A stretch of 64,000 nucleotides of DNA from Saxidomus purpurata (GCA_022818135.1 JAFMSR010000015.1:978502-1042501); one strand, 5' to 3'. Positions 12,190 through 25,317 are shown, counted from the stretch's first letter. Notes: generated by a model from the sequence alone, not told the origin. A program made the numbers and translations.

Positions 12190-12400
12190 ATCCTGTTAGG
12201 GTCGCTGACAGTATAACCTCTAATAGATTGAGGGCCATGAGTTCGAGCTCTGCTTCCAAACATGATTCTTTATGTGCGAAAGTAGGCAGTTTCTTATGGG
12301 AGATAGGGATCTATTGTAGTACTGAATCTTCTGAGTACTCTGCCTGGAATACGGGTGAAGCCGGCGTTAAACTAATACGTCAACAAGAACCTTTGAATAA
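12190..12400 (+). mobile_element. tRNA-Ser-type SINE, 5'-truncated
   Basis: Shares 'gattgagggccatgagttcgagctc' style box B sequence and the downstream body with the elements at 5,990 and 25,318. The box A half of the head is degraded. It is part of the segmental duplication. Confidence 0.5.
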
Positions 12401-13032
12401 AACGGTAAAACCAGCATGCGAGAAAAGATATAATTCTTGCATTATCCAATGAATTTACGCGCTGATAATGTAAAAGCGGGTGTAATATTACTCTCAATGA
12501 ACTGTAGAACCAAGCTTTGTTTTAATAACCATCATATTATAGTTTGCTGCGATGAAACAGTGAACGAAAAGAAATAATGATTTCTATATTTGAAACAAAG
12601 GTGATAAACATAGGAGAAATACATGAGAACTGATAGATGTGTCTGGGTTTTGACACGCCTTTTCTATAATATAGGTACATACATGTATATCACCAGGGAT
12701 TCAAGATTGGTGCCAAGTGTGTATAGATATATATTTTATACATTATCAGACGCAGACGGCATAAACAATGTCGGCTGCTAAGTTTTTTAAGCTGTTAGCT
12801 TTTGAAACATGATTCTGCAAAAGACTCATATGTAAAGAAATAGATTTGCCCGTATTGGAAGTCAAAATATCCCATTGTTAAATCTAGATATAACTGATTT
12901 AACATTATGTTGGATGTTTTCTATCTTTTCATAAAACAGCTAACCAAAAGAATTAAAAAAATAAAATAGATATGAAAAGCTAAGGACAAAACTCAGAAGA
13001 TCATTAAAAAGCATCAAGAATATACAGTTCTT

Positions 13033-13197
13033 TTAGGATAAAGTGACAGTGACGCAACATACAATATTTTTGTGTAAATACAATTCGATGATGTAAATAT
13101 TAATTATTTTCTTGCACGCATAATCTACCTTTTTATACACTGGATGTAAACTATTGTGTAGGCATATATCTATGACGTTACTGTCATGTTATCCTAA
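13033..13197. mobile_element. MITE with TTAGGATAA...GTGACAGT ends
   Basis: The ends are TTAGGATAAAGTGACAGTGACG and, as reverse complement, TTAGGATAACATGACAGTAACG. The element is about 165 bp long. It belongs to the same family as 32,237-32,390 and is missing from the second segmental copy. Confidence 0.6.
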
Positions 13198-14090
13198 ATG
13201 AACTTGTAGCATTACAAAAACATTTTCAACAGTATCTTCCTAATTTTTTTTAATTGACCTGTCTATCATAGGTACATCATTAAATATGGATAGAACCATT
13301 TGTATTCGAAAGGGTTTACTGACTTTAAGCAGCGAACGGTGTAGATCATGATCAGATCTACAGGTCATGGATTGTATGAAGGCAGAACAGTTGATCACCA
13401 ACGAAGTTAGGATTTTTATTTCACTCAATACACATTACGTTTACAATAATGTTCAGTTATAAATAGCAAGTTTACTTTCTTAAACAATACATAACAATAC
13501 AAAGAAATAATACTTTCGGCGAATGTTCATGTTTGTTTTATAATGTATATAATGGTAGTGCAGTGAATTTAGGTAAATGTAACAGTGATGTAAGTAATAT
13601 GATACATAAAACTTTACAACCATTGCTTTACTTGGTAAAGCCTGCGCTCAAAAGATGATTGAATTATTTAAAACATTCAGTATATTTACACAACAGTAGT
13701 TTACTATTCATCTGCGTCACTGCACAATTACCATAAATGTACTGTACTGCTCACTAAAAATGGTTTAATATCTGTACTAAATCGTACTTCCTTGCGGAAA
13801 AGTTAGGGCTGCAAATAGATCTATTACGGAAAACCGAAAATAGTTTAAGAAGAAAATATTCACATGGAATTTGATTATCAACTTAAAAAGCCAAAAGAAA
13901 ATTTCTTTTTTTCATGTCTATCTCTTTAACCTTGTGTTCTTCCGCTATGCACTATAGTCTGAATTTGACTTTTCAGCTACGACCTTTATGTTTTCCTCGG
14001 ATTTTACCGTTGTTTTACAATAAGCTAAAAGTACATTCACGGCTCAGTGCTCGAAACTGGACTATAGCTGACCACCAATGAGCTTAACAG
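13198..14090. other. 3' flank of GPCR gene 1
   Basis: AT-rich sequence homologous to 25,860-26,620. It probably holds the 3' untranslated region, but I cannot fix a polyadenylation site. No other gene is seen. Confidence 0.4.
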
Positions 14091-15998
14091 TCATACAGAA
14101 GTTGTTTTTTCTTGACTGGTGTGTGCATGATTTCTTTTGTGTTTTAAACAGTACAAATGACTGCTATGGTCAGACGTTCTCGAGGTATATTTATCTTCTA
14201 GCATACAGAATGTTTTTTTCATTTGATTTCGGAATTTCTCTCCGGTGGCGCAATATAAAAAGAAGTTTATCGCGTGGTTAAGATACATGAATACTTCAGC
14301 GATTGTTCTTATCATCCTTCTCTGAGAAAGAAATTCAATCGTGTTGGATGATTCATCAGTCTCATGCCTCCAATAGTTCTGTAATACCATCACTGTTGCC
14401 ATCGGTAGTGTGGTCACCAAGAAGGAAAACGAAACAGTCAAGAGCGTCACTGTCAGTTTTATGCTACCACGTGACATTTTCCCTTTTCTTTTACCCTTAA
14501 GCAGTTGGTTTCCATGCCTCCAAATTGTTGCTCGGATCGTTAGGACTATTATCAGCGTGTTAAAAATAACTAGAAGGAGGGATGGTGCCAATGCAAAAAC
14601 AGAGGCGTCAATCCATGGCCAAATGTTTAAAATGAAATCACCAAAGCCTTCTTCCGCTTCACATTTTGTAGTGTTAAGAAGACCATTATTATTTTCATTT
14701 AACTTAACCGTCCAAATGAAATGTAAATTTATGGCCAGAACAGTAATAGCAAGTGATGCCATAACACGCTTAGCAATTTTGTGATTGCAGTATCTCGATG
14801 CCTGGTGTGGCTTACTGACAGCTATATATCGCATAACTGTGACCGCAACTATTAACCATGCAGAGAACTGACTGCTGCAATATGTCAGAAGAGTGACTGA
14901 CTTACAGAGCCAGTTAGCTTCAAGTTGAATATCCACGCCACCAATATCTCCTAACCAACCCCTGAGGAGACCCACTAGTAGAACGATGCAATCGACAAAA
15001 GCCAAGACTGCAAGAAAGACGTTGGTTGTCTGCCTTACCATATTCTTATTCAGAAGAATACAAATGGAAAAAATGTTCCCAAATAAGCCCATTATCGCAA
15101 TAATTGGTGGTACGTATTTCGAAACATAAGAAACTATTATCTCTGTCTGCAGTGTCTGCAGTTTGTCTTCGGTGTCGTTTTGCAAAAGCTGTTCAAACGC
15201 AAGGAAAAACCGACTCTGAAAATACAATATGAAAAATGATCATCTTACAAGACAGTACCAAATTGTCTTCAAAACCATTTAAATTAAAGTTTGTAAAGAA
15301 TCAAAGTCGGACATAAATTCTCTGAAATTAAGAGACTACGTGTACTTGTTGAAATCATCAAACAAAAAAAGATGCTGTGTTTAACTGCACGTTAAAATAA
15401 TCTCTTGTGTAACACCGGCATTTGCAACTAGCACATGTATAAATTGATTACTGTTTCAAGAACAAAAGTTTCTTACATTCTTTTAGTTTAACAGTAATAA
15501 TGTAATACATAACTCGTAAGATCTTACTGGCCTGTTTTAGAACCTTTTCGTGATTTTATAGTTTGCTATTTACGAGTACATTTACGATAATAAATTTTAG
15601 TTATTTCGCTATATGAGAGTTGTAAGTATAAAAACAGTAACAGAAAACAGTTCAGTTTCTAATCAGAATTTTAAGAAAATATTAACTTTATGCAAAACAA
15701 GTAAAAGTTTGAAAAATGATTTGATATTTGGTAGTCATTTTTAAGCGAAGCAAGATATTTTCCAAATGCAAAGTTCCATCTTTCTGAACTGTTCTTGCAA
15801 GAAACATGGACAATACTAGAAAACGGTGTAAAAGAACAAATAAATCAAGCTGTATGAGTTTGTATAAATTAAGTCCAATACCTGTTCCTCTTGAGTGAGA
15901 CTCATGTTCGAGCTGTTTAACCCGAGAAGAGAGATAAGTTGAGTCCAAGTCTCTGGAACTGATGACGGGCGTCCATGAATCACACTTAACCCCGTCAT
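14091..15998 (-). CDS. class A (rhodopsin-type) GPCR, peptide-receptor-like, copy 1
   Basis: Two coding exons: 15998-15882 (39 codons, ending GAACAG|gtattg) and 15215-14091 (acceptor ...ttttcag), giving 413 residues. The start ATG is the first after an in-frame TGA in the upstream non-coding exon, which ends at a GAG|gtaagt donor at 17,008 and joins an acceptor just before 16,014. Seven hydrophobic segments are visible: TM1 about 74-95 with GN at 85-86, TM2 with D114, Cys143 before TM3 and Cys224 in loop 2 as the usual disulfide pair, MRY at 167-169 in place of DRY, TM5 with P250, TM6 with P310 but no CWxP, and TM7 with NHAINFFLY at 352-360. Asn-linked sites precede TM1. The NxxNFFLYC and GEKFR ending resembles FMRFamide- and neuropeptide-type invertebrate receptors; the ligand is unknown. 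The C-terminus is TTSV, a possible class I PDZ ligand. It would act at the plasma membrane through G proteins. Confidence 0.85.
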
Positions 15999-16013
15999 GG
16001 TTTTGTCGGCGTT

Positions 16014-17100
16014 ACTAAAATGGATGAGTAAAATGCTTATTTGATCATTCTGATTTTACAAGATTTGTACAGATTCTATGATAAATCATATTACAAAAAC
16101 AATGTTTGTGAAAGTATGTGTTTGTTCCAGCAGTAGGCTCTGAGAACAATACAGGATAGTAATAAAGCGCATAACAAAGTCACCGACCTTGACTGGAAAC
16201 ATCAGTGGTTAAGAGTTATCCCCCTTGTAAGATAAAGTCATTGTTTCTTATAGAATCCTAACTGACAAACAACGAGAAATATCCCTCTCCCTTCTGTAAA
16301 CGTTACCCTCGCCCCCCCCCCCTCCCCTTTCCCCCACGTTACACCTTTAATATAAGATTATACTATTAGAATATTCAAATTTTGACATTTTGTCCTTTTC
16401 AACTGGCGTCAGTTCAAATCCCATTAGCACTTTCGATACCATAACAGATAATTTTTTTTAGGTAAACACTCGTATTTGTCGCTTCTCTATAAAACAAATT
16501 TAACAGTGTTTCTTAATTTTGGCAATTTTAGTGAAAAACAGAATACTGCACTATTATTATATACATGTATTTAAAGCAAATGCTCGATTATAAAAAGCAA
16601 CGCTAGGAATGTTTTCCGAAGAAATTAATGGTCAATTTCGCCGGTACGGTATCTTTCTTGACAATATCAGAGCTACATGTTCTTCACGTCCAAGGTGTTA
16701 ATGGGGCTTTAAGAAACTGAAAACACTTTAAAATTACAGTATATTGTCATGATTGTATAAATATACTAGATAAAAGTATTTGAACTACTGATGGAAGCCG
16801 ATATTCTTAGCTAACGAAACGTTAGCAATAATCACCTTCCAAATGCATGTACACCGAATGAAGCATTTGATGTTGTATAATAATAAAAGATTCAGTCCCG
16901 AATTTTTTAACACTGAGAAATTTATTAACTCTTTTGTTTTCAAAATTCACAGCACTACATGTAACTTTAAACAATTAGGATGGTAAATAAATTGTTTATA
17001 GACTTACCTCTTTAAATAAAACTTTAAAGTTTGTCCAAGGCTCACTCATTCACAGCCATCTTCCGGTATGCAGACGGACACCGGGTGAATATTGTATAAA
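16014..17100 (-). other. 5' intron and untranslated exon of GPCR gene 1
   Basis: A donor GAG|gtaagt at 17,008 and an acceptor ccattttag just upstream of the start codon bracket an intron of about 1 kb. The exon upstream of 17,008 is non-coding in the receptor frame. A C-rich tract lies near 16,312-16,325. The same arrangement is conserved in copy 2 (donor at 29,457). Confidence 0.5.
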
Positions 17101-18375
17101 TAAGATATACTGACGTACGTTCATTCGCAACATGGGCGGAGTCTTAGTACAAATACCTGACGATTAACCCAATTTATTTTTGAATAGCAGGGGTGTAACA
17201 CGCTCACAATGTTATTTTGACGCAAAGTTGAACCTTAAAAAGTTAATGAGTTTGTTTCCTCGCTTACCATATTGAACGCAGTGCCTCTTTTAGCATCTAT
17301 CAATGAAACGAACATCTACTAGCACCAGAAGAGAGCATTTTAGCTGAGGTTGTGTTGAGTCTCAGTCTACGCAACATCAGACCTTTGCTCTTGGCTCATA
17401 ATCTTAAATTTCTGTTCAGAGTTATATTTTTTTTTAAAAGAGAATCGAGAAAATGCCGCAGCATATACATGTAGAGACAGATGTCAACATTTTAGATGTC
17501 TATTTGAGGTAAAGACAAATTAAAAACATTTACTGATTTAGGGAATACTTATCAACGGTGTCTTGGTTTAAAAAGTGTCTGTAACTTTGACCTTCATGTA
17601 AGTTTGTTTCTGTACCTAGCGAAAATCATTATCAAATTTCTGCTCATGATCCCCACTATACTCGCTATTAAGTCAGAACGGTAATTTAATTGAAACCAAA
17701 TGTCAGCCAATTCATCACAGCAATTTGATTGGCTGAGTTACATGGCATCTTTCTACGGAAAAAGTAGAGCGATATCTCTACGGAAAATGCCGAGCGATAT
17801 TCCGAGTATGCTGTTAAGGGAAGTAACCGCTGCAGATAAAGAACAAATGGATTCGTATATCTTGCATTTGTGCAAAGGCCGACTGTTGTATAATATATAA
17901 ATAGAAACTGTTATAATGACACCAGCTGAAGCTACAGTGTAACCTGTGCAAATGGTCACCTGACTGAAGCAAACTATTCTTCGATTATAGATAATGTTTC
18001 CATTGAACGTAAAATGATAAATAAAAACAAATGTGAAGAACATCCTACACGTGTATTGAAAAATGCCCCATTTTAGCACAAATAATCAATATAGAGGCTT
18101 TCTGTAACAAATCGCTACCCAACCATTAATTGTACAACAACAACTTTACATACATTATTGAACGTTTTACGGTACTGTAAAATATCTTAAAACGCTGACG
18201 ACTGGAATGTATAGCCCTTTATGTTAAGTAATGATACTTGCAAATATTCTATTATTTGTGCTTTCAAGTTATTTAATTTGACTCCCTAAAATTGTACAAT
18301 TATGAGACTGAAATGAACTATATACATGTATATATATTGTGTTAGTTGGTACAAGTTCACGAGGCATGTTAGACT
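17101..18375. other. upstream flank of GPCR gene 1 with a MITE-like block
   Basis: Probable promoter region, duplicated at 29,550-30,860. The part from about 17,960 to 18,300 matches, in reverse complement, the MITE at 52,675-53,041 (for example ttagcacaaataatcaatat). The 66-codon frame at 17,700 has no recognisable features and is not preserved in copy 2. Confidence 0.4.
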
Positions 18376-20050
18376 AATTTAAGGTAGTAGGTATGAGACC
18401 CCTAGATACATTTCCATAGACTTACATTGTAATGTTTTCTTCCGGTGCGACTTCCCAAAATCTCACTGACTGCTGAAATGAACTTTATTTTGTAGAATCA
18501 TTCTAGTCCCACATAAAAATAACAAAATTTATACATGTGATCCAATACTTTATGCCAGTAATTTCGAGTTGAATGACACCACCCCCATTTTTGTGGCAGT
18601 TTTAGTGGTCACCAACCAAATATGTCAGTATTTACAAATACCAAATATTTTGATTATGTTTTATATCCAGATTTTTCTCATCATATTTCATTTGTAATCT
18701 ATCATCCAGCGATTAATTCAAAAGAATTTTTCTTGTATGCATCCACTTACTTTCAGCCAGTCAGCAATCAAACACATAGTGTAGGGCCGCATGTTCCCTA
18801 GACAGGTGCATAGCATCACGATGCAAAATATACCTCCATATTGATGACCAGGTCGAGACGATTTCGTGTGTGCTGCTGAGTTTTGAAATAATTTGTCAAA
18901 TTGCTTCAATATCAGTTGTCATATCTCTATAGTTTTCTTTGCAGAGTCGAAAATGTGAGTGGACAAGGAGCACAGTGTCTATTAAAATATATGCGTTTAT
19001 GTGGTTGATACATCATATACTCTTCCTGCAATGGCATGTTATGTTACCCCACCCCCTTCCAAAAATATGAAATTTTGAAGAAATTTTGCCTTATTTGTCA
19101 CTAAATAGTGTTCTAAAAAGCTGGATATAATAAAAAAATTACATCAAAAAGTACAATAGAATTAAGGCTGTAGATACGCATATCGTATAAACAGGCTTGT
19201 TAAGTAAAAACCAAAAAATAAACATCTAGATGGACGTTGAGGGTGCCCAAAATTAAGAGTAATCTACGTAGTATTTGAATTTCAAACACATGTACCATGA
19301 AATGTAAAGAACTGAATGCTTCTTAGGTGCAACTTTTTCATTAAAATATGAATTGTTACGGCTATGCATGAAATTTCAATTCAAATAGACGATAACTGAC
19401 GCATGCATCCCTCTGACGCCAAAAAAGCGTAATTTTTTATACAATTTTTGAGTAATATTCGTATTTCTAAGACCGAAATTGCAAAAGCGACAAGAAATGA
19501 TGCATATTTAACAAAATTCGCATTTAATTTAATGAAAAACAACAAATTAGCTACAAAAACTGAGCAGATTTTTTTCAAAATTGGGGTTTAAGGCATTTTT
19601 GTAATTAAAGGGAGATAGTTCAAAATCTATATTGCCCTTCCCTATGCGTTCCGAGATATTTTGTCACATTTTGTGATAAAAATTACGTCGATTTTTGTTA
19701 AATTACAATTCTAACACTGTTTTCACGCAATTTCATGGCGACTAGATCTATATAACACATTTTAATTACAACAGTATACTTGTTTGGTATGTTTTCAGCT
19801 CTAGAATCATAAGGTGACGAAAATCATTTACTAAAACAGTAGCCATTTAGGTGATATTTACCCGTCTAGTTTCAGTCACAGGTCTAAATAACACAATTTC
19901 ACCAATAAAATCACAGTACGTACCAAAACCCGAGCATAAACAGCTCAGGAATACACTTTGTAAATTATCATTTATGAATTATATACCACATTTCACGCTT
20001 CTATTGACAACATGTTATCTGCCCTTGCACATTTCTTTTCAGCATTTTCT
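18376..20050. other. spacer between segmental copies, no gene recognised
   Basis: AT-rich single-copy-looking DNA. Several frames of 60-76 codons occur (18,718-18,909, 19,381-19,578, 19,851-20,081), but none has domain features or splice support. Confidence 0.45.
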
Positions 20051-20069
20051 CCACTGCTGGTACAGCCAT

Positions 20070-22570
20070 TACAGCCGCTAACAACAGTCACTACAACCAC
20101 TAACAACAGTCATTACAACCACTAACAACAGTCACTACAACCACTTACAACAGTCACTACAACCACTAACAACAGTCACTACAACCACTTACAACAGTCA
20201 CTACAACCACTAACACCAGTCACTACAACCACTTACAACAGTCACTACAACCACTAACAACAGTCATTACAACCACTTACAACAGCCACTACAACCACTA
20301 ACAATAGCCATTACTGCCGCTAACAACAGCAACTAATAACAGTCATTACAGCCACTTACAATAGTCACTACAACAACCACTAACAACAGTCACTACAACA
20401 ACCACTAACAACAGTCACTACAAACACTTACAACAGTCACTACAAACACTAACAACAGTCACTACAACCACTTACAACAGTCACTACAACAACCATTTAC
20501 AACAGTCACTATAACAACCACTAACAACAGTCACTACAACAACTAACAACAGTCACTACAACCACTTACAACAGTCACTACAACCACTTACAACAGTCAC
20601 TACAACAACCACTAACAACAGTCACTACAACAACCACTAACAACAGTCATTACAACCACTTACAACAGTCACTACAACCACTAACAACAGTCACTACAAC
20701 CACTTACAACAGTCACTACAACAACCATTTACAACAGTCACTACAACCACTTACAACAGTCACTACAATCACTTACAACAGTCACTACAACCACTAACAA
20801 CAGTCATTACAACCACTTACAACAGCCACTACAACCACTAACAATAGCCATTACTGCCGCTAACAACAGCAACTAATAACAGTCATTACAGCCACTTACA
20901 ATAGTCACTACAACAACCACTAACAACAGTCACTACAACAACCACTAACAACAGTCACTACAAACACTTACAACAGTCACTACAACCACTAACAACAGTC
21001 ACTACAACCACTTACAACAGTCACTACAACAACTATTTACAACAGTCACTATAACAACCACTAACAATAGTCACTACAACCACTTACAACAGTCACTACA
21101 ACAACCATTTACAACAGTCACTACAACAACCACTAACAACAGTCGCTACAACCACTTACAACAATCACTACAACAACCACTAACAACAGTCACTACAACC
21201 ACTAACAGCAGCCACTACAGCCACTAACAACAGTCACTACAACCACTTACAACAGTCACTACAACCACTTACAACAGTCACTACAACCATTTACAACAGT
21301 CACTACAACCAATTACAACAGTCACTACAATCACTTACAACAGTCACTACAACCACTAACAACAGTCATTACAACCACTTACAACAGCCACTACAACCAC
21401 TAACAATAGCCATTACTGCCGCTAACAACAGCAACTAATAACAGTCATTACAGCCATTTACAATAGTCACTACAACAACCACTAACAACAGTCACTACAA
21501 CAACCACTAACAACAGTCACTACAAACACTTACAACAGTCACTACAACCACTAACAACAGTCACTACAACCACTTACAACAGTCACTACAACAACTATTT
21601 ACAACAGTCACTATAACAACCGCTAACAATAGTCACTACAACCACTTACAACAGTCACTACAACAACCATTTACAACAGTCACTACAACCACTAACAATA
21701 GCCATTACAGCCGCTAACAACAGCAACTTAAAACAGTCATTACAGCCACTTACAACAGTCACTACAACAACCACTAACAACAGTCACTACAACAACCACT
21801 AACAACAGTCACTACAACCACTAACAACAGTCACTACAACCACTTACAACAGTCACTACAACAACCATTTATAACAGTCACTACAACAACCACTAACAAC
21901 AGTCACTACAACCACTAACAACTGCCACTACAACCACTAACAACAGTCACTACAACCACTAACAACAGTCACTCGACCACTTACAACAGTCACTATAACC
22001 ATTTACAACAGCCACTACAACCACTAGCAAAAGAAGACGGTTTTAAGTAGCCATTACAACCACTAACAACAGCCTTTACAACCATTTACAACAGGCGCTA
22101 CAACCACTAACAATAGTCAGTACAACCATCCACAACAGCCACATCAACCACCAGCAAAAGTAGACGATTTTAAGCAGCCATTAAAACACACACAACAGCC
22201 ACTATAACCACTAACAACAATCACTTCAACCACTAACAGTAACTACAACCATTTACAACAGTCACTACAACCATTTACAGCAGTCACTACAATCCTTTAC
22301 AACAGTCACTACAACCATTTACAACAGTCACTACAACCAATAACAACAGACACTATAACCACTAACAACAGCCACTGCAACCACTAACAACAGTCACTGT
22401 CACCTTTTACAACAGTCACTACAACCATTTACAACAGTCACTACAACCATTTACAACAGTCACTTCAACCATTTACAACAGTCACTACAACCACTAACAA
22501 CAGTCATAACAACCATTTACAACAGCCAATTCAACCAATAACAACAGTCACTACAACTACCAGCAAAAGT
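20070..22570 (+). repeat. 2.5-kb minisatellite, 22-bp unit with 25-bp variants
   Basis: The basic unit is cagtcactacaaccacttacaa, with variants that gain 'aac' to 25 bp. A distinctive phrase, ttactgccgctaacaacagc, recurs at 20,311, 20,851 and 21,413, so a higher-order unit of about 540-560 bp has itself been repeated about three times; a weaker fourth copy lies at 21,705. Unit lengths that are not multiples of three prevent a long reading frame. The array ends beside the LINE tail that starts copy 2 of the segmental duplication. Confidence 0.9.
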
Positions 22571-22711
22571 AGACTGTTTTAAGCGGCTTTTAACTAGATG
22601 TACAGAGGTAAACTTTTATTTTGGACATCTGTCGGTCCAGTCTACTGCGCATGTGTAAATAGTTTTAACCGATTGCGAATATACTCTTTACGGATTGAGG
22701 AAATTACTGGA

Positions 22712-22744
<33 letters not shown>

Positions 22745-23180
22745 AGTTGTGGTGATGATAACGACGACGATGATGATGATGTCGAGTGTTGATGATGATA
22801 ATGATCTCCTATTGTTTCGTGCAAAAGTGACTACTGTAAGAAAGCTGATATGTGGTATCCATAATGATGTCTTACATGTAACCGTGCTTTCTATTCCAAC
22901 TGCGAGTATACGTTTTACAGGTTGAGGCAATTACTGGAGATGATGATGATGATGAGGACGATGATGACAATGATGAGAAAAATGATGATGATGAGATAAA
23001 TGATGATGATGATTGTGACGACGATGATGTGATAAATGCTGATGATGATGCTGATGATGATTAAAGATGATAGATGATGATGACGATGATTAGATAAATA
23101 ATGATGATGATAATGATGATGGTGCTGATGCTGATGATGATATATGATGATGATGGTGGCGATGATGATGATGCTCACTT
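22570..23180 (+). mobile_element. two tandem LINE 3' tails with (GAT)n tracts
   Basis: Two units each carry the same run-in (tatactctttacggattgag, and tatacgttttacaggttgag) followed by an 'attactggagatgatgat' trinucleotide tract, at 22,710-22,810 and 22,935-23,180. Each tract is followed by the same flank (tattgtttc.tgcaa and tattatttcatgtaac, then 'atgtggtatccat'). They correspond to the tail of the LINE at 9,618-10,345. One is a local duplication. Asp- or Met-rich frames across the tracts are artefacts. Confidence 0.65.
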
Positions 23181-23995
23181 ATTATTTCATGTAACAGTGA
23201 CTTCTGTAAGCCATTATGTGGTATCCATGTCTTATATATTACCGTACTTGTCCTTCTTTGTCATTCAGAGATAGTATATTGACTCGATATCTTCAACATG
23301 CGACCCATAATTTTCCAGTAATAGTGTGAGTTGGTATGTGACATCATACAAATAAACTCCGCCCTAAATCTCTTAATGTTTCAAAAATTATCTAAACGCG
23401 GGACAAACTGAACGGTTATAGATCCATAAACAAACTTGATATTACCGTTTGTTAACGTTCCATTTCAATAAATTTGTTTATTCCTGTAATAAAGACCTAT
23501 AGCATATAGACCTGCAATTTATATAAAAAAAACATTGTTTTCTTAAGTACACATATTTTATCATGTACCTATAAATATTACTAAAACGTTTCTCCAGTAT
23601 TTCCCCATATGGTATGTACGGACAAAAGTTACTGACCTTCGCTTTCGTGTATACTGTCCCTTTTGTAAAATGCACGTGTCTTTCGTTGCACTTAGATGCA
23701 CTTCAATATTTTTGGTAACAAATTTTACTTTTGAGTGATATACTGGATCATATATCACGATTTAGTGTTTGACCCCATTTGCCAACCAATCGAATCGCTC
23801 AGATTTTCAACTAAACGTTTTCCTTTTATTATTTCATTAAAACCACGTACTGAAATCACTTAATTTATTAAGAGTTTGCACTAAATAGAAAGCACTTTAG
23901 CTCCGCCCACAATCACAGACCTATATACACGTAGGTCCGTGCCACAATACATGTCGGTGGCTATGCAAAATATCAAATGAGGTTAAAGACTAAGT

Positions 23996-24133
23996 AAGTT
24001 AGAATTTTTATTAAGTCAAATTTTAACAGATAAGAAACCCCGGTCGCTCGCTCCTGCTCGCTCCTGCTCGCTCCCGCTCGCTCCCTTTAGGGTTTCTTAA
24101 TTGTTAAAATTTGAATTAATAAACTCTAACTTA
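23996..24133. repeat. hairpin element with CGCTCCTG core
   Basis: Arms of about 44 bp (starting aagttagaatttttattaa and ending ttaataaactctaactt) are inverted complements. They enclose about 50 bp of repeated 'ctcgctcctg' units. It forms one end of a block of about 380 bp (23,765-24,140) that is absent from copy 1, so it arrived after the duplication. Confidence 0.65.
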
Positions 24134-24139
24134 TACTTG

Positions 24140-25317
24140 GAGTTCATATGCGTAGTAGTTTAATCATGAGTGTCGAAGCCCCAACCCTACCGTAGTTAGA
24201 GACAAAGACTTGTCCAAACTGGATCCTATTGTCAATATCTAGATACATTTGCAAAAATTGTTTGACATAAAACGGCTTGATTTGAATAATCTTCATGAAT
24301 AAAGACCACCTCTGAATAAAGACCACCTTAAGAATAAAGACCAAAATGCATGATTCAATGCACTTTTCGGTTAAATCATAATCATCTGTGAATTTAGACC
24401 ACCTGTCAACAAAGACCGAGTCAGTAGTCTTTCTTCACAGGTTTAACTGTTATAGACACTATAACATAAAAAATAAAGGAATGACGCCTACCGCGGGTCC
24501 TACTGAGTACTTAGCAAAAATAATAAATCATAAAATTATTTTTTTAACGTTAAAGAACTACTGATACGTCGTCGAATCCCATTATGCGTTTAGTACAAAT
24601 AGTAAATGTCATTTAGAGTATTGTATACACTAACAACAGTGCCAAATTGTCTCAAAATACGCCCGTCAGAGAGACATATCTCAGTATCTGGCAGTTCAAA
24701 GGTTTTGTTAAATCTGTTTGAATTATAGAGCAGACAAGGCTAATTCACCTGTTTGAACAATTGTCGGACAAGGATAATTTCATCATTTTTCGATAACTCA
24801 AGGGTCATGATCAAAAAGTGCCTTGGGCTATTTGGCTCGTTATCTAATTGGGCCAATGCATTATGCCCACAAATATGTTCACCAAGGTTGGTGAACTGTT
24901 CGATGTAGAGAGCGACCAAGGCTAATTTGGCCAATTTTGAATAATTCAAGGGCCATAATCCAAAAGTGCCTGCAATTTGGCTGGTTATCGAACTTGGCCA
25001 AGACATAATGCACAGAAACATGTTCAGCAAGTTTGATGAAGATCACATAAAAACTGTACGACTTAGAGAGCAGACAATGTGCGAACTCCCTCGCCGCAGG
25101 CGTTCACATTTTAAATGTCCCTTCGGGCGTATGAAAATAAAGGTCTGACGTTTGCAGCGGATTCTACTGAGTCACTCGTGTAAAGTCACAGCTTCACTGT
25201 ACTAAAGCAAAATTAATTAATCATTAAATTCTTTTTTTTAAAACGTGAACGGACTCCCGCTACGTTGTCGACTCCCATGCTACGAAGACAATTAGTACAC
25301 TTCATTTAGAAAAAATG
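24140..25317. other. gene-free stretch of copy 2: MITE remnant and dispersed repeat
   Basis: Holds the left-truncated MITE (about 24,295-24,450) and the dispersed repeat at 24,770-25,145, both shared with copy 1. No gene is seen. Confidence 0.5.

Larger units (their letters stand above)
9980..18375. repeat. segmental duplication, copy 1 (contains GPCR gene 1)
   Basis: Long stretches match 22,570-30,860 in the same order and orientation: the LINE tail and flank, the cttcgggcgta repeat near 11.97 kb, the SINE near 12.2 kb, the GPCR exons and introns, the promoter region near 17 kb, and the sequence up to 'gttcacgaggca' at 18,360. The copies differ by insertions. Copy 1 alone has about 600 bp with a MITE at 12.70-13.30 kb. 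Copy 2 alone has about 380 bp at 23.77-24.14 kb. Confidence 0.85.

Noticed and set aside
12228..12452. A 74-codon frame
   Set aside because: It falls within a SINE.
14303..14784. Plus-strand frames of 65-127 codons opposite the GPCR genes (also 26,854-27,335)
   Set aside because: They are antisense shadows of conserved receptor exons.
20070..22570. Regular short repeats resembling a CRISPR array
   Set aside because: Units are contiguous with no unique spacers, and the genome is eukaryotic; it is a minisatellite. The same applies to 31,300-31,955.
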